DNA of 64,000 nt from Salinibaculum litoreum (GCA_009789175.1 CP046866.1:992001-1056000), one strand, 5' to 3'. Shown: positions 1-9,214, numbered from the stretch's first letter. A program made the numbers and translations. Notes: generated by a model from the letters alone, not told the origin.

Positions 1-984
1 CCGGAGGTACTTGAGAAGATCTCGCTGCCACTTCTTATCGATACGAAACCAAGTGGTGAATCGGTGACGCCCGTAATGAGAGCTCACACCTCTGTACTGT
101 TCTGTCGGTCCGTACTCGGGTCTGAAGTACTTCTTCCAGATGTCGTTGATGTTCGTATGGTCCATCTTCTTCCCGCCAGACTTCGACAAGAACAACCAAG
201 GACGACCGTTATCTGGTCTGCAAAGCAAGTACTGGAGAAGCACTCGACGAAGTTCATCGTCAAGCGGGAGAACTCGGGGGCGCTCTGACTTGTTTCGATC
301 ACGATCGTGGGGGATGTAGACCGCGTTCGGACGCCCATTCAGAGTTGGGTGGTTTCCGAGATCAGAATAATGATCCTGAAGTTCCGAGTTGGTAATATGG
401 ATTTCACTGAGCTTGATATTCGATACTTCTGATGCTCGAAGCCCCAGCTTGAGTTGGATGAGGATCACTGCCCGATCCCGGATATGTTTCACTTCGGTCT
501 CGATGAACTCCCTCAGTTCAACAAGCGGGATCGGGTATTGGTCTTTGGGTGGTTCCCCACTAAGATCGATTTTGTTTTTCGCCGCTTTGAACGGATTGAA
601 GTCTTTAGGATGGGGAAATGCAGGTTCGACCTGGAAATATTCGTACGCCTGATCCAGAGATGATAGCTTCGCTGCGACGGTAGCACCGTTGTTATCTTGC
701 TCGTCTAAGTAGTACTCAGCGAAGGCAGTCACATGTGATGTTGATGGGACTGCTGGGTGGCGGTCGTACTCTCCCCAGATGAAGTTACACCACTGCGTAA
801 TTCGTCGTTCAATGGCAACTATGGTCTCGTCAACATAGCCTTTCGAATAGACAACGTCGTCTAGCCAGAGTTGAAACGGGTCTGAGTCTACTGTCTGGAA
901 CTGTTCATTGTACTTGGCAAGCGGATCAGTTGTGCGATTGAAAGCCTCTGCAATCTCTTCGTGCCTCTCTTTGCTGTCGCTCAT
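1..984 (-). CDS. Tyrosine recombinase (integrase), C-terminus cut by window edge
   Basis: Site-specific DNA recombinase of the phage-integrase family. The reading frame starts with ATG at 984 (MSDSKERHEE) and runs off the left end without a stop. The core-binding region is followed by the catalytic domain, with the first catalytic Arg in LGLRASEVSN and a box II-like SSHYGRHRFTT (H-x-x-R). The nucleophile Tyr lies outside the window. Its ATG overlaps the stop of the preceding gene by 4 nt (ATGA), so the two are translationally coupled. That gene carries only an N-terminal-like recombinase domain. The arrangement suggests a multi-gene recombinase module at the edge of an integrated or transposable element. 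The family call is firm; the target site is unknown. Confidence 0.85.
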   Translation of the reverse strand, partial: MSDSKERHEEIAEAFNRTTDPLAKYNEQFQTVDSDPFQLWLDDVVYSKGYVDETIVAIERRITQWCNFIWGEYDRHPAVPSTSHVTAFAEYYLDEQDNNGATVAAKLSSLDQAYEYFQVEPAFPHPKDFNPFKAAKNKIDLSGEPPKDQYPIPLVELREFIETEVKHIRDRAVILIQLKLGLRASEVSNIKLSEIHITNSELQDHYSDLGNHPTLNGRPNAVYIPHDRDRNKSERPRVLPLDDELRRVLLQYLLCRPDNGRPWLFLSKSGGKKMDHTNINDIWKKYFRPEYGPTEQYRGVSSHYGRHRFTTWFRIDKKWQRDLLKYLR

Positions 985-1523
985 TCGTTTCTCTCTGAGT
1001 ATTCTGGTTTGTAATCTGTCTGCCAGTACCACAACCGTCTGGTTATACCACCGCTGTGAGCCGCCATCAGAACAGGATTGTAGACGTGCGGGTAGTCTAC
1101 GTGGTGCACTAACCACTCAAAGAATGTTTTGAGGGGGGACAGGTGCTGGTAGTAGACTGTATTATCTGATCGCTCCGTGACTTTGATTGAGTATCCACCG
1201 TCCTTGATATGCTGAAGATACGACTCAATGTCATCTGGATACGGGAGAGCGTGGTGACGCCCTACTTCCTCTCCCATGTATTTTTTAAAACGATCACCAC
1301 AGGGATACCACGAATTCTCCTTTGTTGACTCCGCAAGATCGCCGTGCTTCTCTAGGTATGCGTTCCACGTATCTTCTTCTTGGAACTGAGATTTGAACGT
1401 GTTTAATCTGTAACGTGTCGGGACTTCTTCTATTGATTTATATACCCCAAGCCAATACTCGACATCTCGTCTACCGGGTGCCTCGTCAGATCGATCTGGA
1501 ACGCTTATGTCTGCACGTGGCAT
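981..1523 (-). CDS. Core-binding (SAM-like) domain protein partnering the recombinase
   Basis: A 180-residue protein. Its helical pattern (around residues 50-150, with TFFEWLVHHVDYPHVYNPV) resembles the N-terminal core-binding domain of tyrosine recombinases. No catalytic Arg, His-x-x-Arg or Tyr motifs follow. It is sandwiched between the recombinase gene (ATGA overlap) and a coiled-coil gene (TAATG overlap), so all three are probably one transcript. It may be an accessory DNA-binding subunit, or the detached N-terminus of a split recombinase. The function is inferred from fold resemblance and neighbourhood only. Confidence 0.6.
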   Translation of the reverse strand: MPRADISVPDRSDEAPGRRDVEYWLGVYKSIEEVPTRYRLNTFKSQFQEEDTWNAYLEKHGDLAESTKENSWYPCGDRFKKYMGEEVGRHHALPYPDDIESYLQHIKDGGYSIKVTERSDNTVYYQHLSPLKTFFEWLVHHVDYPHVYNPVLMAAHSGGITRRLWYWQTDYKPEYSERNE

Positions 1524-1963
1524 TACGATTTGCCACCCCGATTGGTTGGATAGTACCGGTCATCGTCGAAGAGAAGTTCTTCGCCTTCTAGATCGTCCAG
1601 ATGAGCGGTTACTCGCTCAGGAACAGTCCGCATTACATGTCTGATTATCTCATCATACGGAGCACCAGGATTTGCCTTAACAAATTCCTTAATGGTCTGT
1701 CTTTCCCCATTATAGACGGCATCTTCTAGATCCTGGATGCGCTCTCGGGAACGATCGAGCTCTTGTTTCAGTTCGTCTCGTTGCTGTCGAAGCTCACGGT
1801 TCGTTTCATCCGGATTGGTTGAGGCGTCAAACTTCTTCAAGCCTGCTTCAACCATCGCCTCGATAAATTCTGATGTAGACATCCCGAACTCGTTAGCTTT
1901 GGCTGACCACCGATCGTACTGCTGATGTGTCGGATATGTTGCAGCGTGTTTGCTCTCAGCCAT
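1523..1963 (-). CDS. Coiled-coil protein of the recombinase cassette
   Basis: A 146-residue protein. The N-terminus (YDRWSAKANEFGMSTSEFIEAM) looks like a ribbon-helix-helix or short helical DNA-binding segment. Residues about 50-85 are a heptad-rich coiled coil (NRELRQQRDELKQELDRSRE), and the C-terminus (PYDEIIRHVMRTVPERVTAHLDDLEGEELLF) resembles a winged helix. It overlaps the next gene by one base (TAATG). Small coiled-coil proteins accompany recombinase genes in several haloarchaeal mobile modules, so a regulatory or accessory recombination role is plausible. No specific family was recognised. Confidence 0.6.
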   Translation of the reverse strand: MAESKHAATYPTHQQYDRWSAKANEFGMSTSEFIEAMVEAGLKKFDASTNPDETNRELRQQRDELKQELDRSRERIQDLEDAVYNGERQTIKEFVKANPGAPYDEIIRHVMRTVPERVTAHLDDLEGEELLFDDDRYYPTNRGGKS

Positions 1964-1996
1964 AATTCCTTGGAGGGTTTGATTCGTTGTGAGAAG

Positions 1997-2257
1997 CTAT
2001 TCCGAATCGATGAGGAGGAAGCCATCTTGGACTCGGACAGTTGCTTGGTCAGTTGTCTCAGGATCTATCCCTTGCTTCTCCAGTTCTTCGGGTGTCAGAA
2101 AGATTGGGAGCCCTATCGTCCCCCACTCCTCTGTCCGGTTTATTTCAGCTTTGCGTACTACCTCGTCCACTGAGTGGGTGTTTTTCGGAACGATTGCATC
2201 GATGTGCCGTGTTGGTTGTGGATGCTGACTATTATCGTCCTCTGTTGCTCCATCCAT
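1997..2257 (-). CDS. Small AbrB-like hypothetical protein
   Basis: An 86-residue acidic protein starting at ATG 2257. A TTG two codons upstream is possible but less likely. The C-terminal half (GTIGLPIFLTPEELEKQGID, then TVRVQDGFLLID) has the rhythm of a SpoVT/AbrB swapped-hairpin domain, which usually binds operator DNA. It is the first gene of the minus-strand cassette leading to the recombinase, with a TATA box about 20 nt upstream. It may control the cassette. Family assignment is tentative. Confidence 0.5.
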   Translation of the reverse strand: MDGATEDDNSQHPQPTRHIDAIVPKNTHSVDEVVRKAEINRTEEWGTIGLPIFLTPEELEKQGIDPETTDQATVRVQDGFLLIDSE

Positions 2258-2277
2258 ACTCAAGAATATAATCTGGG

Positions 2278-2285
2278 TATATAAA
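2278..2285 (-). promoter_or_regulatory. TATA box of the recombinase cassette
   Basis: On the minus strand this reads TTTATATA, about 20 nt ahead of the ATG at 2257, as expected for a near-leaderless haloarchaeal transcript. Confidence 0.5.
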
Positions 2286-2316
2286 TAATCTTTGTAAATA
2301 TGGTTTTATACCCATT

Positions 2317-2335
2317 ACTACGAAAGAGTCGTAGT
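2317..2335. repeat. Inverted repeat in the 2258-2666 intergenic region
   Basis: ACTACGA and TCGTAGT (7-bp arms, 5-nt loop) lie in an AT-rich 400-bp gap between divergent genes. It could be an operator or a weak terminator. The rest of the gap shows only AT-rich promoter-like DNA and a repeated CCTCTAAA near 2512-2527; no gene was seen. Confidence 0.35.
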
Positions 2336-2666
2336 GAATTATGCTAAAATAGATGGGATTGATAAATTCGACTGGGCGCAGTCGCGGCATTTTGGACATT
2401 CCATTGTTTTCACTCAAAATGTAGACATTTGATGTCTGGAGTGTCGCCCGTAGAACAGATTTGGTGCTCTCATATGTAAGATATGGAATAAATTTTAAAA
2501 GCTTATTTCTTACCTCTAAAGCCTCTAAATCTCATATTCTTGGCTTTCGCTTTTCTGTCTGATTTCCCCTTAAGTACTGATTTGTGCAAGTATAAGAAAT
2601 CTAGATTTCCGAAACTGTAGTTTCCGAAATCGGGAGTTCTATTTGCGCGGGGAAGCTACTGGGAGT

Positions 2667-4049
2667 ATGGAGCAATTCGTTGATCGGGATACCGAGCTCG
2701 ATCAACTCACAGACTGCTATGAGTCCGGGACGGCAGACTTCGTTGTGATCTACGGTCGCCGTCGTCTCGGGAAGAGCGAGCTCGTCCGCCAGTCCATCGC
2801 GGATCGGGATGACGCCGTCTACTACCAAGCGGTTGAATCGACTGCACAGAACCAGCTCGAACAGTTCACCGACACAGCCACCGCAGAGTTCCCCATGTTG
2901 CGGAACGTCCGCCGTGACTGGGAGGTACTCCTTGAAGCGCTCGGCAATCAAGACGCTATCGTCGTCATCGACGAATTCCCATTCCTCATCGAAGAGGACG
3001 AATCCCTCCCTTCACGGCTCCAACGCGTCTGGGACATGGAACTGCAGGAGACAGGGATGACACTCATCCTCGTCGGCTCTTCGATTAGTGTCATGGAGAA
3101 CAAGGTGCTCTCCGGAAGCGCACCGCTGTACGGTCGGCGGACGGCAACAATCGATCTCCAGCCTCTCGATGTACCCGACGCACGCCAGTTCTTCTCAGAG
3201 TACGGTCCGGAGACAGCAATCACGACGTGGTCGATCTACGGTGGCACTCCCTACTACCTCCAGACGATCGATCCAGACCAGTCGCTCGGAACGAACGTCC
3301 AGCGGACAATCCTCTCAGAGCGCGGGCTCCTGTACTCCGAACCCGAGTTCCTACTCCGCACCGAACTCCGACAGCCGAACACGTACTTCAGCATCCTCCG
3401 CGCGCTCGCTCACGGGCGTCGTACTCCAAACGAGATCGCAGGTATGGCCGGCGTAGATTCGGGATCGCTCAGCACGTACCTCCAAAAACTCCGTCGGCTC
3501 CGCCTCGTCGAGCGCCACATCCCCGTGACTGAATCGCCGACAGCCTCGAAACGCGGTCGGTATCGCATCGCCGCGCCGCTGTTCCGGTTCTGGTTCCGAT
3601 TCGTATACGGCAATCAGGATCAGCTTCACATGCTCGGCGACGACGCGTACGCCGAACTCGTTGCACCCGACCTGGCAGATTACGTGAGTCCTTTGTTCGA
3701 ACGCCTCTGCCAGCAAGCGCTCCCGAAGCTCATTGACCGACAGTTCCGCGATGTCGGGCAGTGGTGGTTCAAAGAACACGAATTGGATGCCATCGGTCTC
3801 ACAAACGAGGGACTCGTCACCGGCGAGTGTAAGTTCACGTCACAACCCGTGAGTGAAGGTGTTCTCGCCGACCTCGAACGAACAACGGCTGAAGTACGGT
3901 GGTCAGAAGAGCCCGCAGATGGAGAGACGCTGTACGTCTTGTTCAGCCGCTCCGGTTACACCGACGATCTCGAACGCGTCGCCGACACGCGTGATGACGT
4001 GCTCCTCTTCGAACTGTCCGATCTGGTCACTACTGATACGAACGCGTAG
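2667..4049 (+). CDS. Archaeal AAA ATPase with C-terminal DUF234-like nuclease-fold domain
   Basis: A STAND/AAA-type archaeal ATPase of about 460 residues. Walker A is GRRRLGKSELV near residue 35 and Walker B is AIVVIDEFPFL near residue 100. A winged helix follows (NEIAGMAGVDSGSLSTYLQKL). The C-terminal DUF234-type domain carries ELDAIGL...GECKFTSQPV, a PD-(D/E)XK-like D...ExK pattern. Such proteins are common in archaeal mobile and defence regions, but their substrates are unknown. ATG 2667 is chosen because the protein then starts MEQFVDRDTELDQL, the usual N-terminus; the earlier TTG at 2643 adds a non-conserved tail. It stands alone and converges on the next gene. Confidence 0.85.
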   Translation: MEQFVDRDTELDQLTDCYESGTADFVVIYGRRRLGKSELVRQSIADRDDAVYYQAVESTAQNQLEQFTDTATAEFPMLRNVRRDWEVLLEALGNQDAIVVIDEFPFLIEEDESLPSRLQRVWDMELQETGMTLILVGSSISVMENKVLSGSAPLYGRRTATIDLQPLDVPDARQFFSEYGPETAITTWSIYGGTPYYLQTIDPDQSLGTNVQRTILSERGLLYSEPEFLLRTELRQPNTYFSILRALAHGRRTPNEIAGMAGVDSGSLSTYLQKLRRLRLVERHIPVTESPTASKRGRYRIAAPLFRFWFRFVYGNQDQLHMLGDDAYAELVAPDLADYVSPLFERLCQQALPKLIDRQFRDVGQWWFKEHELDAIGLTNEGLVTGECKFTSQPVSEGVLADLERTTAEVRWSEEPADGETLYVLFSRSGYTDDLERVADTRDDVLLFELSDLVTTDTNA

Positions 4050-4066
4050 AAGGGAGTGCCGGTCGC

Positions 4067-5392
4067 CTACAGGAACTCATCAACCGTGACGTCTCTCCAG
4101 TCAGGGAGGACGTTATTCAATTCCTCTCGGCGGAAGATTCCGTCTCTCGTTCCGAATACCGCCCGAATATCATCCAGATTCAAGTACGGTTCCCGGAGGC
4201 GGAGTACCATGAGATCTTTTAGTAAATCGGCGCTGAGGAATACGATACTCTCTACGGCGGTTGTCTCCCGAAGTTCACGCAGTGTACTGTGGTCTGGATT
4301 GGTGAACGTTGAGGACACGATAGCGAAATAGATGCGGCGAACGCCTTGATCGCGTAACTGCCGGGCGTGCGTCTCGATGTACTCCCGAATTGCTCGGTCG
4401 TCCGTGGCGATGGAATAGCCGTCACTGCGGACTTTCGCGTCGTAGATGATGGCGTAGTCGTTTCGAACGGCAGTAGCGATACCGTCAGGCTGGCGACCGG
4501 AGCCCTGCCCAAGTTCTTCGACGTCGAAGCCGAGGATTCGGAACGAGTGGTGGAGCTTCTCCTCAAAGACGACGGCTAAATCTCTGTCTTGCTCTTCATA
4601 TTCTGCTTCAACCGCACCATCCCGTTCTGCGACAGCACCCAGATCGGAGACGATAGTTGGGAGGAAGCTAGCGAGAACATCTTCTTGCTGAGAACTTCCC
4701 GTCGGATCTACGTCCTCCTCCTCATCGGCTTCCCACTCTGGGCGGAGTTCTTGATCCCAGTAGATCGCATTCGAGATATCTCGGTATTCCCAGTCGGTGT
4801 CGGTCGTTTCTGTGGCAAGGTCGATTAACGTGTCAAGTGCTTCGATGAATTCGACGTAGTCCTCACCGTATTCTCCATCCTGTACGAACCGGTCGTGATC
4901 CTCTAAGTAGTGTTCGCTCGTGACGTAGAAGACGGGATACTCGGTCGGCGCTTGAAGATGCCAGAAGTAACTGAGAAAGAACATCGCGGGCTTGTAACGA
5001 GGCTCTGCGTCGATGCTATTGTCGCGGTAGGTTTGCGCCAAATCGGCATGCGCATTGATTCGCTCCGCAGCTTCGTCCCTTGATTCGGGATTGGGGAGAA
5101 TCTCACGCAAGTGGGCAGCGAGTTCCTCCTGATCGGGAGTTGCGTTCCACATCTGGTTGAAATGCATCTGCCCGTTGAACCCATCAAACCCCCAGTACGG
5201 GTGTTGCTTGTTGAGGCCGTCGTTGCGCGGCTTGAACTCCTCAAGCGTGATCTCTCCATCGAGAAACTGATTCAACAATGGAAGGAGACGTTCGTCCCGC
5301 ACCTGGTCGCGCTTCTCGTTCCGCTCACGGTAACGCGATTGCGCTCGATCACTCTCCAAGAATGATTCGAACAGATCTGTAGGTGCAGTCAT
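4067..5392 (-). CDS. Nuclease with FokI-like cleavage domain
   Basis: A protein of about 441 residues. The last 140 residues match the FokI cleavage domain layout: GSGRQPDG, then YAIIYDAKVRSDGYSIA (metal-binding D-x-K, as in FokI DTK...GGYNL), then AIREYIETH, VRRIYFAIVSSTF and a C-terminal LNLDDIRAVF resembling LTLEEVRRKF. The first 300 residues are helical, include HFNQMWNATPDQEELAAHLREIL, and show no known DNA-recognition domain. The N-terminus may recognise DNA or a modification while the C-terminus cuts. No methyltransferase is adjacent. ATG 5392 is used; another in-frame start 12 nt upstream is possible. Confidence 0.75.
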   Translation of the reverse strand: MTAPTDLFESFLESDRAQSRYRERNEKRDQVRDERLLPLLNQFLDGEITLEEFKPRNDGLNKQHPYWGFDGFNGQMHFNQMWNATPDQEELAAHLREILPNPESRDEAAERINAHADLAQTYRDNSIDAEPRYKPAMFFLSYFWHLQAPTEYPVFYVTSEHYLEDHDRFVQDGEYGEDYVEFIEALDTLIDLATETTDTDWEYRDISNAIYWDQELRPEWEADEEEDVDPTGSSQQEDVLASFLPTIVSDLGAVAERDGAVEAEYEEQDRDLAVVFEEKLHHSFRILGFDVEELGQGSGRQPDGIATAVRNDYAIIYDAKVRSDGYSIATDDRAIREYIETHARQLRDQGVRRIYFAIVSSTFTNPDHSTLRELRETTAVESIVFLSADLLKDLMVLRLREPYLNLDDIRAVFGTRDGIFRREELNNVLPDWRDVTVDEFL

Positions 5393-5519
5393 TACTTCTC
5401 CCATCTGTCGGTGGCGTCAAAAATATACATGGCATGAACTAGTGGACGTTACAAGCTCAGATGAGAACTGAACAGTCACGCAAAGAAGGGGTTATAGATA
5501 TTCGACGACTAGCTGATTG

Positions 5520-6707
5520 TCACCGGGATTTCCTCTGCACTACCTCAACATCAGCGCAGGTCGGGATGTGCTCAGTATAGCTTGAAATTGAGGATCCACA
5601 CCACTCACAAGTCTGTTCCCGCTGAAGTGCCGCCTCCTTATCAATCGTCTGTCGGCAGTGGAGACAGTGATCCATCTCTCGTGGTGTTTGTTGATGACAC
5701 CGCGGACATTCAACTGGAGCCGTGGCATCTGGTTCATCTTCCTCATCAATTTCTAAGCCGTGGACACGAGCGACTTCTCGACCCGTATCGTCTGCAAACA
5801 CGGACACGTATCGGGAAGCGACGTCGCTTCCGCGAGTCCAGCCATGATGATCTTCGATGTGGGCTTGATTCAGGCCGCGAGAAGCCAAGTGAGACGCACT
5901 GGATTTGCGGAGGTTCGTAAATGTGACCGGTTTATCCACTCCTGCTCGGTCAGCAGCATCCTTCACGGCCGTTCGAAGTGCATTATAACTCGGTGCCTCT
6001 GGCTTGGTCAATTTGCTCCAGAGAGGTGACTTAGGATCATCGCTCGGATGGGCAGCGAGCCATCGTTGAAGAAATGGGACACTCGGAATAAGAGGAACTG
6101 TCCGCTGCCCCATCTTTCCCTGTACCGTGATCTGATACCCATGCTCGTAGTCCGTAACATCACCGACCGTGAGGGCGCGAAGTTCACCGGAGCGGGAACC
6201 TGAATCCCACCCAACCGCGATGAGTGCTGCATCACGGGGGTTTCGGGTCGCTTTGATCAATGGGAGCACGTCCTCCTTCCACTGAAGCATATTACTGGGT
6301 TCAGGCGCTGGGTCGTACGTACTCGGTGTGTTCGACGGAATCCACCCCATCGACTCGGGTGGATCATCTCCGTTCTGGTCAGTGACGCGCCGTCCGAACT
6401 GCTTCAGCGCGACGCGGTAATCACGGTTGGTCTCTGCATTGTCGTATGTACGGTGAATCCACCGGACAATCTCTTTCGCTGCATCCTCACTTTCGAGCGC
6501 GTCTACCGGACTACCAGCATGCTCCACCATCCTCACATTATGTCGGAGAAGCTTGATATGTCGTTGATCTCCGACTTGGCTGGGAATGAGGAAAAGTTCG
6601 TTACTGAACTCCAGCAGTGCATCACGATTTGCTTCGTCCAGCTTTCGGTCGTCGTTTCGGATTTTCTCTCGAAGCGTCTCAATTTGACTGTCGGCGTTCT
6701 TTGTCAT
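5520..6707 (-). CDS. Tyrosine recombinase with C-terminal zinc ribbons
   Basis: A 395-residue phage-integrase family protein. A core-binding domain is followed by the catalytic domain with DSGSRSGELRAL (first Arg), GKMGQRTVPL (Lys strand), TFTNLRKSSASHL (an Asn replaces the usual His of H-x-x-R), HHGWTRGSDVASRYV (third His/Trp and the Tyr nucleophile). The last 60 residues carry CPRCHQ...CLHC and CEWCGSS, zinc ribbons seen in haloarchaeal XerC/D-like proteins. It shares its architecture with the recombinase at 16755 but is diverged. Start ATG at 6707. Confidence 0.88.
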   Translation of the reverse strand: MTKNADSQIETLREKIRNDDRKLDEANRDALLEFSNELFLIPSQVGDQRHIKLLRHNVRMVEHAGSPVDALESEDAAKEIVRWIHRTYDNAETNRDYRVALKQFGRRVTDQNGDDPPESMGWIPSNTPSTYDPAPEPSNMLQWKEDVLPLIKATRNPRDAALIAVGWDSGSRSGELRALTVGDVTDYEHGYQITVQGKMGQRTVPLIPSVPFLQRWLAAHPSDDPKSPLWSKLTKPEAPSYNALRTAVKDAADRAGVDKPVTFTNLRKSSASHLASRGLNQAHIEDHHGWTRGSDVASRYVSVFADDTGREVARVHGLEIDEEDEPDATAPVECPRCHQQTPREMDHCLHCRQTIDKEAALQREQTCEWCGSSISSYTEHIPTCADVEVVQRKSR

Positions 6708-6889
6708 TAGCGCACCAGCCAGGCTTTAGATTGCAGGACGGGCGAATTTTTTGCCAACTTGAATCCAATAGTCTGCCCAGAGGACAATCACTGATGTCAT
6801 CCGGATATGATGCTATCAGACGGACTGCTAACAACAGAAGCTAATAGAGCATTCTGCGACGCTCACTGAGTACATTGGTCATACTCCAT

Positions 6890-7780
6890 TTATCGATTCT
6901 TCTCCAGAGTTTGTTTGAGGGCGGAATTCGCGGCACTCCGCATCTGCCACAGCCGTGGAATTGCCAGATCGTCTCGGTCGAGTATCCCTTCGGCATCCCC
7001 CTTATCTGGGTGTTTCACTCGGTTGACCATCTCGAGCCACGCCTCGGCATCCTCCACGTTCATTCCGGTACACTCGGCTATCACCTGATCCTTTTCGTAG
7101 CGTCCGGGAGAGAGGGTGTTCTCGCAGACGTAGTAGAAGTTCGCCGCAGCAGTCCAGAGATCCGACGACAGTGCGTCGTCATACATATGTAGCGCAACAC
7201 GGATATCGGCCTCTGTATCTGATTCGATCCGTTTTGAGCGGTACTCCCGGACGTCTCGATACACGGGAACAACGTCCCCGACAATCTCAACTTCCTCTGG
7301 AATCTCGTTCATTCCGAGTAGCGCTGTCGCAAAGTTGCCTATGGAGAGGTGAGACTGGAACTCCAGTGCACCCCTCTTTGATGTGTATGCTCCCGAGACC
7401 ACTTGACCGGGACTTTGAGAGAAGAACACTGGGTCATCGGTACACAAATTAAGCGCAATCAACAAATCGAAGATGTCTGCGTGATCTCTGAGAGGCGGCT
7501 CTAGCGTTTCTAAGAAGTTCTCGATAACAATCCACCAGTGACGACTCGGGTGGTCTACAGATTCCTCCACACGGATCTCACGGTCACTAGTGACCACTTC
7601 CTGACCGTGATACGCTTGCTTGTTGACCCAGAGATCGAACGACTCGGTCTGTCGAAATTCCAAGTGATCCCCATCGTAGTGCACCGTTTGAACTTCGTCC
7701 GCTTTTTGGTCAACCTGCGACTGATTACCTGTCCGGATCTGACTCAATGGTCTAAGATAAGATGGAACGTACGTGGTCAT
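6890..7780 (-). CDS. Hypothetical protein
   Basis: A soluble acidic protein of 296 residues, not recognised. The C-terminal third (ADIRVALHMYDDALSSDLWTAAANFYYVCENTL) is helical and recalls HEPN-like or nucleotide-sensor helical bundles, but no R-x4-6-H motif is present. It is divergent from parA (166 bp between starts), so the two may share a regulatory region. Confidence 0.6.
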   Translation of the reverse strand: MTTYVPSYLRPLSQIRTGNQSQVDQKADEVQTVHYDGDHLEFRQTESFDLWVNKQAYHGQEVVTSDREIRVEESVDHPSRHWWIVIENFLETLEPPLRDHADIFDLLIALNLCTDDPVFFSQSPGQVVSGAYTSKRGALEFQSHLSIGNFATALLGMNEIPEEVEIVGDVVPVYRDVREYRSKRIESDTEADIRVALHMYDDALSSDLWTAAANFYYVCENTLSPGRYEKDQVIAECTGMNVEDAEAWLEMVNRVKHPDKGDAEGILDRDDLAIPRLWQMRSAANSALKQTLEKNR

Positions 7781-7866
7781 CCCATCGAACTACCTAGTCG
7801 AGAAACAATAGCGTTCGCGTCAGCATCAGGATCCAATATATGATGGCGTTATTCACCCTATGAAAG

Positions 7867-7911
7867 ATCTAATGCTCTAGTATAACTGGTTAGTCTAACT
7901 ACTTGGTCTAA
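7867..7911. promoter_or_regulatory. Putative parA operator or partition site
   Basis: A perfect 11-nt palindrome GTTAGTCTAAC (7889-7899), with further TCTAA half-sites near 7867 and 7906, lies 50-80 nt ahead of parA. ParA systems often bind such repeats for autoregulation or plasmid partition. The role is inferred from position. Confidence 0.4.
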
Positions 7912-7946
7912 TTATCTTTTTACGTAAGCATAACTTGTGTGTATAC

Positions 7947-8780
7947 ATGCTCACGTACACGACGTACTCTGAGGCTGGGGGCGTCGGGAAAAGCACTCTC
8001 GCCGCGAATCTCGCAGACGCTCACGCCCAGCAAGGACGCGACGTTCTAGTCATTGACTTAGACCCTCAACAGGGTTCCTTGACATACCTACTGGGAATCT
8101 CTGCCCCTCGTGACAACGGGGAAGCTGACAACATCGCTCGGCATCTCATTGACCGACCAAAGGGAAATTTCGATGACCTCGTTCACGAGACTCCTTACGG
8201 TTTCGACATCGTCCCTTCCCACAACATGCTCGAAAGCCTGCCGAAGCTGTTGTCAAAGGCAGAAGAAATGGCTGAGGATCTAGGTGAATCATTCACTCCG
8301 AATGACCGCCTCCGAGAAGTCTTGGTTGGGGCGAAAGTCCCAGAGAACTACGATACAATTATCGTCGATCCACCTGCGACAGCTGGTCCGCACTTGTATA
8401 ACGCTGTAGCTGCAACCCGATCGCTCGTCCTCCCCGTTGAGCCCACTGGAAAGGGCATCCAGTCCGTTGAAGGGATTCAGGATATGGTCGTAAATCTTGA
8501 AGACGCATTGGAGATTGATGTCGGTGTGCTTGCGATCGTCCCAAACGGAATAGGAAAAACAGCGGATCGAGACCAATACTTAGAACAGATTCGAGAACTG
8601 GGACACAGCGCTCCAGTCGCGTTACGCGACAGGTCATCGTTATTCGATGGTTGCTGGGATCAGCGCTGTACAGCCTATCACTACGTAGGTTATCACCGGA
8701 ACCGACGGCGAGATTACGAGGTCGAAACACTGGACAAGTTACGTGACCTTGCAGCGCATATCGCGGAGGTGGGCGAATGA
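7947..8780 (+). CDS. parA: ParA-family partition ATPase
   Basis: A ParA/Soj-type deviant-Walker ATPase of about 277 residues. It would move plasmid copies apart at cell division together with a DNA-binding partner. The deviant Walker A is EAGGVGKSTLAANLADAH near residue 10, Walker A' is VLVIDLDPQQGSL and Walker B is YDTIIVDPPA. ATG 7947 is preferred; a TTG four codons earlier is in frame. Its stop overlaps the ATG of the next small gene by 4 nt, as expected for a parA/partner pair. Confidence 0.9.
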   Translation: MLTYTTYSEAGGVGKSTLAANLADAHAQQGRDVLVIDLDPQQGSLTYLLGISAPRDNGEADNIARHLIDRPKGNFDDLVHETPYGFDIVPSHNMLESLPKLLSKAEEMAEDLGESFTPNDRLREVLVGAKVPENYDTIIVDPPATAGPHLYNAVAATRSLVLPVEPTGKGIQSVEGIQDMVVNLEDALEIDVGVLAIVPNGIGKTADRDQYLEQIRELGHSAPVALRDRSSLFDGCWDQRCTAYHYVGYHRNRRRDYEVETLDKLRDLAAHIAEVGE

Positions 8781-9214
8781 CAGACGGCATGAAATCAGGC
8801 TCTGGGAGCGATCCGTTCGCCAATGAGTCCGACGACAGTACATCAGAGGATACAGACAATGCCAATCAAGAGGAAGAATCGATCGGCAGAACACAGCCGG
8901 ATGCAGAAGAGCAAAAAACCACGTCTGAGACTCGGTCATCTACCTCTTCAGCCGCATCTGATCGGGAAGAACTGCCGTATATTTTCGCCAGGAGTAATGT
9001 CAAGGCTGATCGAACGATGGTGCAGTATTTTCTACGTGAGGAAACGGAACAAGTTGAATCCGATGTGGAACGTAGACTTGAACAGGAACTTGGGACCGAC
9101 GTGTTGCTGACCGATATCCGTGAGGCACTCGTTCGTGTTGGAGCACACCACTTAGACGAAGTCGCTGACGAACTTCGAGATTGGGGATACCGCTACGAAG
9201 AAGACTCAAACTAA
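8777..9214 (+). CDS. Small acidic ParA-partner protein
   Basis: A 145-residue protein. Its first 70 residues are low-complexity, acidic and Ser/Thr-rich. The folded C-terminal part (VKADRTMVQYFLREETEQVE, then LTDIREALVRVGAHHLDEVADELRDWGY) is helical. It is coupled to parA by an ATGA overlap and so is likely the partition adaptor or ParB-like partner. No ParB/Spo0J motif is visible, so the role is inferred from position. Confidence 0.65.
   Translation: MTDGMKSGSGSDPFANESDDSTSEDTDNANQEEESIGRTQPDAEEQKTTSETRSSTSSAASDREELPYIFARSNVKADRTMVQYFLREETEQVESDVERRLEQELGTDVLLTDIREALVRVGAHHLDEVADELRDWGYRYEEDSN

Noticed and set aside
389-663. Plus-strand small genes in the first kilobase
   Set aside because: They overlap the recombinase on the opposite strand, which has catalytic motifs in its translation.
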